Part shown: positions 36,477 to 48,962 of the stretch, one piece after another | Layout of the letters: every line of letters starts with the position of its first letter | How positions within the stretch are numbered: the first letter of the stretch is position 1 | NCBI GenBank assembly: GCA_026874595.1 | Contig: CM049314.1 | Location: 54,605,812-54,669,811 of the forward strand | DNA: 64,000 nt | Direction: 5' to 3' | DNA from: Sipunculus nudus | Lineage: Eukaryota; Annelida; Sipuncula; Golfingiida; Sipunculidae | The notes under the pieces: model-generated | Seen by the model: the letters and a program-made list of their open reading frames with translations, nothing else | The model's database searches: none | Told to the model about the DNA's origin: nothing | Made by a program: the position numbers and the translations under genes

Positions 36477-38100
36477 TAAAGCTGTAAAAACTTTTTAAAA
36501 TGACCTTGGCCCAATTTTAAAAATTTCCTGTGAGTCTATAAACAGTAAAGGAAACACAATTGAATCACTTTTTGTTGAGATTCTGAATGCTTGCTACTTC
36601 GAAAGCTTTCAATGGATACTTATGTGGTTATCCAATTGTAGAAAAGTTAAAGCGCAAGGGGAGGTTATAAATAAAGTGCAGTATACCATTGCCATAAATG
36701 AGCCCCACTTCCTTTATGTTTATGTTTCCATTAATATAGGAGTTACGTTTGATTTTCATACACCTTTGTCAGTGAATCGTGACCATAACTGGGAGGTAAC
36801 TAAAAGCTATAATACGCAGCTATTGTATTGTTTTAATCAGATTTGATTACCAAGTTGCCTTTTTATTTGATATAAAAGCTATATTGGTTAAGAGTGTGGG
36901 GTCTAACGTATTTCACGGTTGTTAATATGTTATTTATACATATGGACCAAACTTTACATTTTTCCACTTAAGTTTAGTTTGATGGGATATATAACAGTTT
37001 GTGCATTAATAGTGTAAATTTGATAGTTCGTTGCAAATTGTTTCCTTGTTTCTTTTAGGGTGATTTTGAATTAATAGAAAACCCATCTTTAAGAATGATA
37101 TTTAAAGCTGTTTATTTGAACACTCTCTGCATGATGCTTTGTACCGTATATATTCATATATATTTAAATATATATATAGTCTTATTTGTCAGATTTTAAA
37201 GCAATCCCTTTTAAGTTATGATGTGGTTATTGTTTTTTTAATCGTGTTTTCGTTGTGATTTCCTATAAGCAACAATAATAAAAATAAGTATAATAAGAAT
37301 AAAAAGAAAAAGAAGAAGAAATAATAAATACAGTTTGTCCTTACCTCTGTCGATATTTGTATTACATTACTGTCAGTAATTTTATTGTTAGACTGAGCAA
37401 AAATTAGAATGGCCGACACAGATTTTAAAGCGTCATCTCGTACTCCAAAGTCTATGTAATAATTGATAACGAAACAAACACATTTCTGATGCAAACAAAT
37501 GCATTTCGAGCATCCATATATATATTACATATTGACATATTGCGTAATAACATGATAAACAGCTTCTGTTGCTCAATTTGAATACTATTTATATATGTTT
37601 ATCTCACAAACATTGTGCGCGCATTCATCTTCATTAACTTGTCATCAGCTTCAATCCTTTACCTTTTATTGTTTTACATCTCATAATATGTTGTGATACT
37701 TTATCAGTCATTTTAGTCTATACAGTATAACGCGAAACATCTATCTTATCCGATGTAAATCTTTATGGACAGTTTCCTCCAATAAAAAAATATTTTTGTT
37801 TTGTTTTAAACTTAGACAATCATGAATAGTTAATTTAAGGTAAATTTAGGATATTCACTGAGTGTAATTAATACTTCAGGATTTTCAAATAAAAGGACGA
37901 TAGCATAACTTATTGCGTGTAATTAATCAAACCATGCCAAAAAAATATAATCGCGCGTTTAATAGGCTGCTCCATGAATGTTTTTACAACCAGTTCTTGT
38001 AACGATTATTTTTGTAATGGGAGGGGGGGGGGATCTGCCTGTTGTAATGGTGGCATAAATCATGAATGAGGACACAGGTAACTATATGATGACAGGTTTA
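36477..38100. other. Non-coding AT-rich DNA, nothing recognised
   Basis: Only short TA and AAT/AAG-rich stretches (for example 37265-37325). Confidence 0.55.
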
Positions 38101-38104
38101 AGTT

Positions 38105-38185
38105 ATTTTAACAGGAGCGAATCGCTCAAGTCCTAACGATTGGCCACGGGGGCTTCAAACCTATACCCACTGAGCTATGTCCTAC
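38105..38185 (-). mobile_element. tRNA-like sequence, probably SINE head (minus)
   Basis: On the minus strand GGACATAGCTCAGTGGGTAT resembles an A box, and GAGCGATTCGCTCC about 45 bases on resembles a B box. No full clover-leaf is evident. Confidence 0.35.
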
Positions 38186-41100
38186 CATGGTAACATTGGT
38201 TCTGTCCCATCTTCAACTCACTTATGGTTGGGACTTCAAAGATGCAATGAATGTACACGTCGCACTATTGCTTTATCGATCCTCTGTGAAATGCTGAGTC
38301 ATGAGGCTTTTTTTTCTTTATTATTTAATATATATAATCTGTATAGCAGTTATCTAAGATCACATGTATTCTTTCGAACGAATTTCATAATAAATATTTC
38401 GAGTTCGTGTGTATGTTTGTGCGTGTACGTTAAAATGTTCAAATTACAGCGTAATGCGTCACAACACCTGGTATTCTCAATATGTATACAAACTGCTTTT
38501 AAACAGTGCTATGCACAAGGATTCAAATAGAGAAGAGTACTTTTGGTTTTGCAATGACAGGTATATTTTTGTTGGATGTACAATAACAGACTCTAATTTC
38601 ACCGTCTGCTTTTTTGGTTAGTTTCAGATCGAAAACTTCCAAGACGAGATGCGATTTGGATGTCTGACTCTGATAATGGCGAACTCACAAAATTGCACTG
38701 GATGTTTAATCGGCATAAAGAAAAGCTGCTACAAACCTTCTGTTAGTCACAAAAAAAAACTATGAACAGCGTTCCGTGTTTTGCGTCACATTTCATTCAG
38801 GAGTATAAGTATCACAGGAAATAACAGACTTTCCTATTGTGCTGGCCTTTCTAATACCCGTGTATCAGTTTACGACTACCTTGTGATATTCCATTTGTAA
38901 CGACATACCGCCGTGCGGTCCACGCGACCGAAATATGGCACCGCCCGCGAAACCAGATAGCCTTCATTATCTACTGTTATTCAATGTTCCCTTTTAAACC
39001 TCATGAAAGTGAGCAACTAATTAACGTTTAAAAGTGATGGAGATTCGATGTGACAGGCTAATTTTCTGCATGATCGCAACTCTTGTTTACAACTTTGCGG
39101 CAGATCCAATTAAAAAAATGCTGTTAAATAAGCTTTAGGTATGTTGATAGTATTCTTAAATTCCACGCCAATTTGCGTTATGATACTTTGAAGAATATAT
39201 ACCGGTTTGTTTGGTTTTTAAGTGGCCCTAATTGCGGCAAGTTACTTGAGAGATATCCGGCTAGCGATTCTATTGACACTGGCCTGATATGACTTTTAAG
39301 GATCTCCATTAAAAAAATACCTGACAGGAAAATGAATTCATGTTCATGGAATCGAATCAACAAATGACAGAAAAAAGTAAAACATTGAGAAAATTCTGAG
39401 AAATAATGGCGATCTCATCAAGCTATTTCATAATTTACAATATATTTTTGTTTGCGTATACAATAACATGTGTTTGTGAATATTTGACGCTCACATATAG
39501 AGACACACTCATGTTTTTCTTGCACACTGAATACGCCAAATACAAGGGATCCACGTATATGTTGAATGGAGGGGTTTTATTCCATTGAAAAATAGAACAT
39601 AAAATTAATATAAGTATAATGATAAAAGTAAATATAGTCCACTGCTACAAAATAAAATCGATTTATTTGTGACAGTATTCATACTCTTATATTGCATATT
39701 ACTCTTATATTAAGTTATACAATATGAGTCTTTGTATAAGTTCGCTGCGTATTTATACAAATGACGTTAATTCTGTTATTAAATGCGTCCTTGGAAAACA
39801 TGTTCTTGATGAGTTGAGTATATTATTACCACATCTTTGAAAAAAAGGAAGCCTCGCTGAAAAAAAATTACACGTAGGCCAAACCTGATCTCGAGTGTGT
39901 TACTGACATTAAATATACTAATACATTGAATAAAGGAAAAGGTAGGGGATAATGTAAAAAGCCTATTTATGTAAGTTTATAAGTACTGCGAATGTGTGAG
40001 CTATTATATATAAACCTAACGAAGTTTCTGTAGCCGGTAAAAACCCGTTTACAACAGAGTGAATGTATATTTGACGCTACATCCGTTGCATTTGCGATGC
40101 GAAGTAAGGCGGACGTGGCGTTATATATAATACACGCCATCTTTTTGCGTTTTTATGGGTCGTATTCTAAAATTTTTGGAACGCACCGCAATTATCATAA
40201 AAAAAAGTGTGGGTTGCCAACACGCTTTTCAAACATGCGCATAGCTTAATATCGCCTACACATAAAGCTTACGAGTTCGGATGTTATCGTAAACTTATCA
40301 ACGTCAGCCCTCTTTATAGGGTGCCTTTCCATCCACGCGAATTTCTGTCCGCGCTGCTCCTGGACCGCGAGTGGACTGCCCCTGTCCATCTGTGCGGCTC
40401 CCCTCATGCGGGCAACCAATGCTGTAAAACGCATCCACAAGTAAAAATATAATTTTATATTTGCATTATGTTTTATTAATTCATTATTCAATTCAGCATA
40501 TTTTTATTTACTTTAAACACTTATACTTTAGAGACTTAGTTCCCAAAAAGGCGGCGGATTAATATTAAACTCAGTCTATAACCTGTCAAGCCGCCAACTT
40601 TAAGCTTGCATCTGTCTTCAGAAATTCTTTGCCTAGAGTTAATCTCGTGAACTAGAAGAAGATTGGTCCCACAGTCCTCCATAAGCTATTTTTCCAAAGA
40701 TAAGGGTATTTTTTAAAGACAGCATGTGGGACCCTGATTATCTAACATTGCATGCTGGACTTAATAAGTGTGCATGGTGAACTGCAGGTATGGAATGACA
40801 CCATGACGTTTACCTTGTACAATGGCAATTTAAGCTGCTTCAATAATCGGTAAAATAATTATTCAGTTCATAGAGTGTAGTTAGACATGGCTTGCCTTGA
40901 GAGACATGGCTTGTCTTGAGAGAACCAGATCAGCGACAGCACTACATCTGTTGCATAAATATACACATGGACTTGAGCTTATTTATTTAAATTATATGTT
41001 GAAATCAAGAGATAACATTTATCATTGTAGTATGGTCATACTTATTCTTGTTTATCTGCATTATCCATTATATTAATCATACAGGGCTAGACCTAATCAT

Positions 41101-41227
41101 GAGTTTTAGTGACTGCGAGCAGAAGGATTTTGTTATATGTTATATTTGACGGAGAATTCCCAGAACTATCAGCGAAATACTTTGTTTAAATTTTTCAGAG
41201 TTACCATGGCAAAAGAGCCTCATCCGG
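38186..41227. other. Non-coding, nothing firmly recognised
   Basis: Mixed AT-rich DNA. A GC-richer island at 40290-40440 contains CCACGCGAATTTCTGTCCGC and may be a DNA-transposon remnant, but no termini were identified. Confidence 0.45.
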
Positions 41228-41327
41228 CAAGCATTCAAGGGGCGTATCCAGCGGGGGCCGCCAGGGCCTCCGAGAGGATTCTTTTAAGGCAGTACAAATA
41301 CGATGCCGGGCCCCTGTCCCTCCCAGC

Positions 41328-41340
41328 ACTATTATTATTA

Positions 41341-41399
<59 letters not shown>

Positions 41400-41400
41400 T
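41328..41400. repeat. (ATT)n microsatellite
   Basis: About 70 bp of ATT with one TCA interruption. The poly-Asn or poly-Leu ORFs across it are artefacts. Confidence 0.96.
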
Positions 41401-42385
41401 AAAAAACTATGAAAACAGCGATCAGTATGGATAAAAAGCAGAATAACCCTTAAAAACAAATTAAACATATTCCATATTTCATGTATTAAGGTACAACTTC
41501 CCCAGAAAACTATGGCCGCCCCAAGCCCTTTTGAACGGTCCCGCGTGATTAAAGTCATACAAAAAGATACACACAAACCAAAAAAAATTGTCATTCAAAG
41601 TAATTTGTAGACTGATAAATCTTTTGGCCTCCCTATAGCCCACCTCATATCCTCCTGATTGAAACCATGTAACAGGCAAACAAATAAAATATGCATAGTT
41701 CCCGGGCCCAATACAACTCCTTGGTGGCCCGGGCCCCACAGACCTCTCCGATTCAAAACATGTATAAGTTATTGCAAAAATAAAAGTCCTCCTTATTAAC
41801 AGTTACAAGCTTTTGATTGGACAATATATTCACCATAGGTTCCCCTTTAACAACTGGTCCTAATTTATAAACGCGTTAAAAATATAATGTTCATGCATTG
41901 CATAGAGACCTGTGAAAATCCTGTTCGGCCGGGCCTTTTCTTTGCACTCCGGAATCCTAATTAAGAACAATATGTCACTTAAATAGATAACTTAGATGAG
42001 TCTTCCATACTTCCAACTTTTTTATGTCTTCTTGGAAATTTTTCACCAGCCCGGACCTCTTTTCGTCCCCCGGGCCCCGGTACGATATAACGGCTGAACC
42101 CCCCCCCCCCCCCGGAGGCCCTGGGAGCCGCAGGGGTCATGCCCCCCCCCCCCCGCACCCAGTACTCCATGTCCTCTCAGGAATTTCTTTTAGTCTAATA
42201 TTAATTAAATTTTCAAAAAAAAATAATGAAATTCCTGTCACTGGTATCTGTTAGTTTGGGCATTTATACATTTCATTAGGTTTGAGTTTGCAAATATGAT
42301 AGTTATTCATTTTGTGCAACTGATATTTCTAATTGGAATTAAAACATTATACTCTGTTGTAGGGAATTATTGTGTGCTGTTTACA

Positions 42386-42405
42386 CGCACACGCACACAC
42401 ACACT

Positions 42406-42466
<61 letters not shown>
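42386..42466. repeat. (CA)n-(TA)n-(GA)n compound microsatellite
   Basis: Three adjacent dinucleotide tracts in about 80 bp, inside the hAT-like region. Confidence 0.95.
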
Positions 42467-42469
<3 letters not shown>

Positions 42470-42689
42470 GAGTCTTTGCTTTTTTTACCAGTGGTGGATT
42501 CAAAGGGGGAGTCCGCGTGCCCCCCACATTGAGATGGATTATCTTTCATTTTTTTTCTATTTATTTTCCCTTTTTTTCGCGATTTATTTTCATTTCTCTT
42601 ATTTTTTTATTGATAAGCAATTAAATTTTATCCACAGTGGTTACTTTTAAATTCATTAGTTGAGGATATTTATGAACATCTGCAGAGGG

Positions 42690-42768
42690 GTCTTTTGATA
42701 CCGATACTCGAACTCACGGTCTGTGCTCTGCTGAGTCCTGTGTGCTGTCGAGACCATGGAACCAGGAA
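42690..42768 (-). mobile_element. tRNA-like sequence (minus), probable SINE head
   Basis: On the minus strand ATGGTCTCGACAGCACACAG then CGTGAGTTCGAGTATCGG gives an A-box/B-box pair. No acceptor-stem pairing was seen. Confidence 0.4.
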
Positions 42769-43208
42769 AAATGCAAAGTTTAATTTAGAACTTCAACAAA
42801 ATAGGTATTTTACCCAGGGCATTACATTAAAAAGACAACAGTTAGCATGTTAAAAACGTTGATGCGCCTATTCGCCATTTACATAACATGTTGAAAACAA
42901 TTGAAATGTTATATCCGAAGGATGAAATATAAATATAAAATATTGAACCACCTCTGCAGTTTGACCACATCAAGCAAAGACATATAAGAGAGCAGTTTCT
43001 GAGGAACAGAAAATCCTCATATTTCTTGTTAATATTGCCTTAAAATGTCCTCTACTTCGCATATTCAAAATGTTTCTCAATATAGAAGGGGGACACCCCC
43101 TACCAACTCCCCCACATACCTGTGATTAACCTGAATACAAACATGGTTCATAATTGAAATAAAATAAAATTTTATTTTCATACACTAAAATATATAATGA
43201 AGTAATAA

Positions 43209-43223
43209 TCAATATATATATAA

Positions 43224-43295
<72 letters not shown>

Positions 43296-43300
43296 ATAAA
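43209..43300. repeat. (TA)n microsatellite, about 90 bp
   Basis: TA tract with a few AA or C interruptions, followed by a poly-C run at 43341-43355. Confidence 0.95.
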
Positions 43301-43633
43301 GCCTAGTTTTCATAATGCCCATCAAACGCCAACCCAATAACCCCCCCCCCCCCCCACACCGTCTCAAATTTCTGGATCCGCCACTGATCACGGCCCCCTC
43401 CCCTTCCCTCAATCCTGGCTATACGCCCCTGCATTCTAGCTGACAATGCAACATCAGACGTTTTTATCTGTACTAACAGAGGACTTGAGGTCAGAAACCT
43501 TGCACCAATGAGGGCGCTCAGAACTTTTTCTTAATGGGAGAAAAATGTTGAAGTGTCTCCCTAAAACACATTCGACGACACATGCATTCTTGTTCGTGCA
43601 CATGCGCACCCATATACACACATAATCACAGAC

Positions 43634-43654
43634 ATGTATATATATATATATTTG

Positions 43655-43702
<48 letters not shown>
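43634..43702. repeat. (TA)n microsatellite
   Basis: TA tract with TTTGTA interruption. Confidence 0.93.
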
Positions 43703-43706
<4 letters not shown>

Positions 43707-43829
43707 CATGTATATATGACCGTAAAATAGAAATCCTTTATATTTTATTTTCATACAAAATGGACATTTCAAGGTTTATCAAAACCATAGTTACCCGATT
43801 TATATAATACCTTTTTTACTTTATACAGA

Positions 43830-44690
43830 CTGTTGACATTTAATACGAGTCTACTGTGTACAAGAATTGGCTGGGACATACTGCTGAACTCAGCCAACGA
43901 CAGAATGGTGTGAAGGTGTCCGGTCCCCGTCGGAATCTGATCAAGCTTATCAGAAGATGCTGGTGGCATCAGCAGCAAGCGGAAGGCATTGTAAGCTGAG
44001 TCTGACAGACTGTTCAGTGCTGAAAGCCGGCTGGGTTTGGCTGGTGAGTAGACACACTTTTAACCTCGCTTTCTTGCCGCTTTGTACCGGTCCAGCGCTC
44101 CAACAATATGAACAAATCAGGCTACTTGGTACCGTGAATGTACGGGCAAATCATATTCCAAACCACCTATTAGGTAGGCAATTTCTGCGATTGTCCTCCT
44201 TTCCAAATTCTCAAATTGGTGCGTTTGGGGACAAAATCAGGCCATAATTAAATAATTCTTATTCTGCTGGACACAGTGAGCGATTTCATGGACAAATTGC
44301 TCCGAATGTGCTGTTCTATTGAGCGACGTGACACCCGCCTCTCCCCGTTCGTTAAACACAATTGAATAACTAACTATCGAATATCTGCTGTTGGAAGGGG
44401 CGCTCCAAAGCCAATCGGACCAGCTCAAGCCCTGCGTTTCTCCTGTGATTTAATAAATTGTCACAAAATGAATCACTGATTGCCAAATTGTGTCCATGTA
44501 AGGGACCAGATGGGCCTGTGTTATTTTCAAGAAGTCTGCTGCCTCGCGTCTAAGTCCATTCCAACAGGTCGGCGGTGGCGGTTATCCTTCTGTCGTACAT
44601 TAAGGTCGTTTTCTTGGAGTTCTGGTAATCCAAAGGTCTTCGGTCTGTCATCAGAATTGTATCATAATCGCAGGCTTATATCACCATAAT
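43830..44690. other. Non-repetitive, base-balanced non-coding block
   Basis: Base-balanced with few simple repeats and some TAATTA-like words (CCATAATTAAATAATTC at 44243). Frames up to 96 codons have no recognisable domain. Candidate conserved non-coding DNA; unproven. Confidence 0.3.
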
Positions 44691-46255
44691 GCAACGTTTA
44701 CTACACTTATTTGTTAAATACATTTAAGCATGTAATATATGGTACATCATACGCTGCATTATGACTTAAAACATTCGGCTGAACATTCTTTTTTTATTCT
44801 TCTGCAGGAAAGTTAAGTCAAAGTCGCATGATTTTTATATTTTGCGTCATGACTGCAGGTATATAGCATTTGTTCAATACAGATGTATGTCACAGGCTGA
44901 CACCAATGAACTTGGCGCGTGACTCTTTTTAATCTGTTCGACATATACTTCTGAAAAAAGTCCATAGTCATATTCGCTGGATTTTATATGACCGCATCTG
45001 GATGACGATGCTAGGCATATTACAATTCTATATACAGTTGTTTAGGTAAATCTTACGTTGCAGTCAGATTTATAAACTTGGCTACTGCTCTTTTTGTAAT
45101 TCGATTAGTATATTCTTCTGGGTAAAGGGGAATGGTGACCATTGCATGTGACGGTTGGATCAATGCACTGCTTCAAACAGTCAAACAGCTACAGCTTCTG
45201 TTTGGACACAGTGAAAGTTTAAAGATTCTTTGTTTGTTCTCAAAATAGTTAAAAATAGTTTAAAAAAACAATCTACTGAAATATACTTTACACAAAAAAA
45301 GGAGACAGAAAGCAAAAATATATATGTATATATTTGATATGATATCAAACGACCCATTCTGTCTGGTCGGTTAACAAAAGTTTAAAGAATGCTTTGAGCT
45401 AAACGTTATTAAGTCCTTGACATAAAACATTTGACGAGGCCTAGTGGACTTGCAGGTAACAGTAACGTCAGCCATGCCTTCAGCTGACCCGAAAACTGCG
45501 GGTTTGAATCAGACAGTGACAGGCGTAGCCCTGTCTAACTTCACAGGCTTAACGTCTATGGGTAGATTATCGTACATTTTTATCGTACATTTATCGTATA
45601 TGTTGTCCTAACGTTTTCTTATATATCGAGTTTGCCCAAGCTAAATAGGGACGCCAGGGGACTGGATATGTCAGGCTATGTGAACAGCGGGGTCGGTATT
45701 CCCGTTTCAAGCCGGGGCCCTGCCAGTGGGAATACACCTGTGACCAAAGGTGAATTCTTGTATTCTTGCCATAAGCAACACCTGCGAGCAAGGTGCCAGG
45801 CTTTTCCATCCAACAAGGATGCATAAAAAAGAACCTCATAGGTAAGATATATTAGTTCAGTTGTTTTAAGAACGAAGGCATTTACGTAAACCAAAAACAA
45901 AATACTTATGGAAACACAAGGCAACAGTCTAGCACATCTATATTAAAGAAAGATAAGAATGCGCGGCGCTATAAGTCGTTCAAGACAGGCACGCTCAGCT
46001 TTATATTTATACAAATAACGTTAAAACCATAGTTAAATAATCTTGGCACTTGCGTAAAGGGAAGCGATTTCAATGAGTACCTCGGCTGTATAATATGTGA
46101 GGAATTATATCTTTTTTACATTGTCGCTTCATTGACTAAATCACTTGACACCCAAGAAAAGTCTCTCTGTAAAATCCTGTTTCACAGGAAGGATATTTCT
46201 ACTTTATATATCTATAGGAAATCTGATAAGTGAGAACTACTGTCTGACAGCCTAA
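44691..46255. other. Non-coding; weak tRNA-like match at 45430-45530
   Basis: GAGGCCTAGTGGACTTGCAGG and GCGGGTTTGAATC at 45436-45520 look like box A and box B of a decayed SINE on the plus strand. Otherwise nothing recognised. Confidence 0.4.
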
Positions 46256-46318
46256 TGAGTGTGTGTGTGTGTGTGTGTATGTGTGTGTGCGTGTGTGTGT
46301 GTGCGTGTGTGTGTGTCA
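46256..46318. repeat. (GT)n microsatellite
   Basis: GT dinucleotides with occasional GC or AT substitutions; a second GT-rich stretch occurs near 46376-46410. Confidence 0.93.
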
Positions 46319-46369
46319 GTTTATGAATGTGTGAATTATTCCCTTCGTCGGGAGAGTATGGGGTTTATT

Positions 46370-46615
46370 CTCTTTCGTGTGTGTGTGTTTGTGTGATTGT
46401 GTGTTTGTCCACAATATAACCCGCGCAACCATTGAAATTATCAGGGCATTTCGGGAATAAGTTAATGAAGAAACGATTAGACTTTGGTGTGGATTCAGAA
46501 CATGACCCGGATCCAGGAACGTCATCAAGGAATATTCACAAATCTAGAGCCACTTATGCATGAATAAACCCGGGTATATTAGCCGAATAAGTGAATGGCA
46601 GAGACCTGCATTCCA
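46370..46615 (+). repeat. Dispersed repeat R2, copy 3
   Basis: GT-rich start, then CACAATATAACCCGCGCAAC, TCAGGGCATTTCGGG, GAAGAAACGATTAGACTTTG, GACCCGGATCCAGGAACG, CAAGGAATATTCACAAATC, CACTTATGCATGAATAAACC, GCCGAATAAGTGAATG. Matches copy 1 (minus) and copy 2 in order. Confidence 0.83.
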
Positions 46616-46618
46616 ATG

Positions 46619-46621
<3 letters not shown>

Positions 46622-46668
<47 letters not shown>
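46622..46668. repeat. (GA)n microsatellite
   Basis: Perfect GA tract of about 46 bp. Confidence 0.96.
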
Positions 46669-46670
<2 letters not shown>

Positions 46671-46734
46671 CACTTCTCACGTAAAGTTTAACAAACATAT
46701 CTGTTACACTAGACACTTTCCATAGTTATTTGGG

Positions 46735-47400
46735 AAGTTTTCCTTGGTGTGACGTCATTGACCGCCCAGCTAGCTACCTGGGCTTGGTTGAGACCAGCGG
46801 ACCGGGTATATCATGTACCTGGTCGTAATATTACAGGTGGTTAGGCACAACAAATTGGCTGGTCCTCTAGGTGTCATTAAAACTCTCGCGGCACACAGAG
46901 CACTGACAATTCGTCGCTAATGGTGTAGCTAGCACTTCCGCGCTAGGCATTATGGCCAAGTGAAAACCATCATCTTCCCCTGAAACTTTTCATGACTCTG
47001 ATTAGCGAAAACACTACAACGCCTGGGAAGGCTTTTGTGCGCCTATCTCACCGTCACTAATCCCTAGCCCTGCACAAGTATGGCTTTATTATTTCGGAAC
47101 GCGTCACTGATTGAACCTTGAAGGACATCATTAGAAGCGCGAGGTGCCGCGACGCAACGGGTCAAGTACCGGATGAAACGGGCGGGATCTTTCGCCAAGG
47201 CCCGCGCTTTGTTCGCCATTATGGAAAGATAATTGGATGACAGGAAACGGGACTGGACTGGAGGAGTCCGGGCTTTGTTCCCCACCGGCCTACCTTTGAT
47301 CACGTTCATATTACCGCCTCGCTATTCTTCAAACGTAACGCCGGTGAGGCTGGCAAGCCCGGATCCTGATTGTGTGAGGTTTTTGTATCAATACAGTCTT
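46735..47400. other. Non-repetitive, GC-balanced block; 147-codon ORF extends out of it
   Basis: High-complexity DNA in an AT-rich setting. The frame 47233-47676 (147 codons, plus) has no recognisable domain and its second half runs into AT-rich, T-tract sequence, so it is likely fortuitous. Candidate regulatory sequence. Confidence 0.3.
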
Positions 47401-47931
47401 AATGATCAATATACTGTCCCTGACAAGGTGATTATTTTGCGACAACAAAGGTTTGTGTTTTGTCATAATATGGGGTGTCAACGCCGGCTTGCAGCTTACG
47501 TTATCCTTCTTCAGATGCAAACCTGTGTAATTTCTCTCATCAATTTATTTTTTTTTATTTCTTCGGACTGTTATATTAGATCATTATATATTTCACACCT
47601 TGAGCGAAACCTTTCTCCGTGTATAAATTCAACGAGTTTAAACGTTATAAATTCACAAATGTCACAAAAAAGTTAACTTACATGTCAGTTTTTGAAAGCT
47701 GATTGTATGAAATCTGAAAGATGGATTATAAATATAGGGTTGTTGTAAACAGCGCTTTAGGCAAAGATAAAAATAACAAACACGAAATTCATACAACATG
47801 ATATGACCAATATATACCACCTTCAAAGTAATCTGCCTCACGTTCTTGTATAATATCCTTATTTTTCCTTCTTTGACCAAAACTCGTGTTGGTTTTTGGT
47901 TTTCTATACCGAATGTTTGAATGAATGGGGT

Positions 47932-48065
47932 TTCGGAAAGTCGAGTGGTAACGAGGTCGGCTCTCTCCGAAGTCGACCTGGATTCGATTCCCGGAAGAGC
48001 CACGTCCATGGTCAGCGGTTCTCTCCGGGATCTCCGGCTTTCTCCATTCTAGACACTACATTTGG
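47932..48065 (+). mobile_element. tRNA-derived SINE-B, copy 3
   Basis: GAAAGTCGAGTGGTAACGAGG (A box region), B box CTGGATTCGATTCCCGGAAG, AGCCACGTCCATGGTCAGCG, GTTCTCTCCGGGATCTCCGG. Same plan as the copies at 22080, 30400 and 51548. Confidence 0.78.
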
Positions 48066-48189
48066 GTGATGTATGAAATCGAGATTATAATCCAAATACA
48101 GAAAATGTAAAACAAACATTCTTCTTAATGAATGGCATAATAACATTTCAACAGGAGCAATCGTAATATATTTTCGCCTTTTTCTCTGT

Positions 48190-48335
48190 AGACAGAGCGT
48201 GGTGACGTAGTGCTTCGGGCGCTAGACTTGTGACCGCAAGGTTGTGGGTTTGCATCCCGTTCTGACCGCTATCTGCGCTAGGACTCCTGGCCAAAGTCCA
48301 AAGTGGTAAAGTTGGATGACACTCCCATATTTTCC
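48190..48335 (+). mobile_element. tRNA-derived SINE-C, copy 1
   Basis: GAGCGTGGTGACGTAGTGC, CTAGACTTGTGACCGCAAGG, B box TTGTGGGTTTGCATCCCG, then TCTGACCGCTATCTGCGCTA and ACTCCTGGC. The same order recurs at 48618. Confidence 0.78.
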
Positions 48336-48617
48336 TTTTTTCAGAAATCAGAAATATGTCCTCTTTACAGGTGTTCCAGTTAAATAGTTCTATTCGCTTT
48401 GATGGTCCCATATTGAGCTGTTTATTTAGCTGTGTCAAGAAGAGTTCGATTCGCTTACTTTGCTACCCACCAGATGTCATTTGCAGGGAATTCCTTCGGA
48501 GATAGATAAATGGCTGTAACTTACAAAACTTCACACCGGGTGCCCCCTGAAGGCGTTGAACCTTTCATCAATTTGATATTTCCGTTAGGGCAGTTTAGTA
48601 TTTCTTCCATGTGATTA

Positions 48618-48962
48618 ATGTGGTGGCGTAATGGATAGGCCGCTGGACTTGTGATCACAAAGTTGTGGATTCGCGCTCCAATCTGACCGCCGTCTGCGCT
48701 AACACTCCTAGGCAATGTCTTTACCACAAGAGTGCGCTCTCTTGACCCAGGAGTGAATGGGTACTGGTTATGGAAGGAAGGCAAATGTAGAACGAATAAC
48801 CTTATAGCGCCTGTTATGGCTGCTTGCGTGTATGCTCCACAGGGAGCCGAGAAAAGCTACCAATATGAACAGGCCCGAAAGACCAGGAAGTGTAAAGTCG
48901 GATGAGACTGACATCGTCGGTGATATCAGACTATAAACCCTAACCTTTACCTTTAAAATGTA
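48618..48962 (+). mobile_element. tRNA-derived SINE-C, copy 2 (longer)
   Basis: Head TGGTGGCGTAATGGATAGGC, TGGACTTGTGATCACAAAG, B box TTGTGGATTCGCGCTCC (mutated), TCTGACCGCCGTCTGCGCTA, CACTCCTAGGC. The body continues with CCCAGGAGTGAATGGGTACT and GCTGCTTGCGTGTATGCTCC. That body resembles a SINE segment widespread in bivalves (recalled, not checked). Confidence 0.82.

Larger units (their letters stand above)
41236..43434. mobile_element. Nested hAT-like non-autonomous element region
   Basis: Left end AGGGGCGTATCCAGC (about 41240) and the right end on the opposite strand AGGGGCGTATAGCCAGG (about 43433) form matching inverted ends. GCATTC lies just outside both. Inside, the minus strand near 43385 has CAGTGGCGGATCCAG, a classic hAT-type terminus, and the plus strand near 42490 has CCAGTGGTGGATTCAAAGG, a mutated version. 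G/C homopolymers and GGGCCCGGG words are typical of such elements. Simple repeats have expanded inside. No transposase ORF. Confidence 0.4.

Noticed and set aside
47233-47676. 147-codon ORF on plus strand
   Set aside because: No recognisable domain; second half enters AT-rich low-complexity sequence; length plausible by chance in 64 kb.
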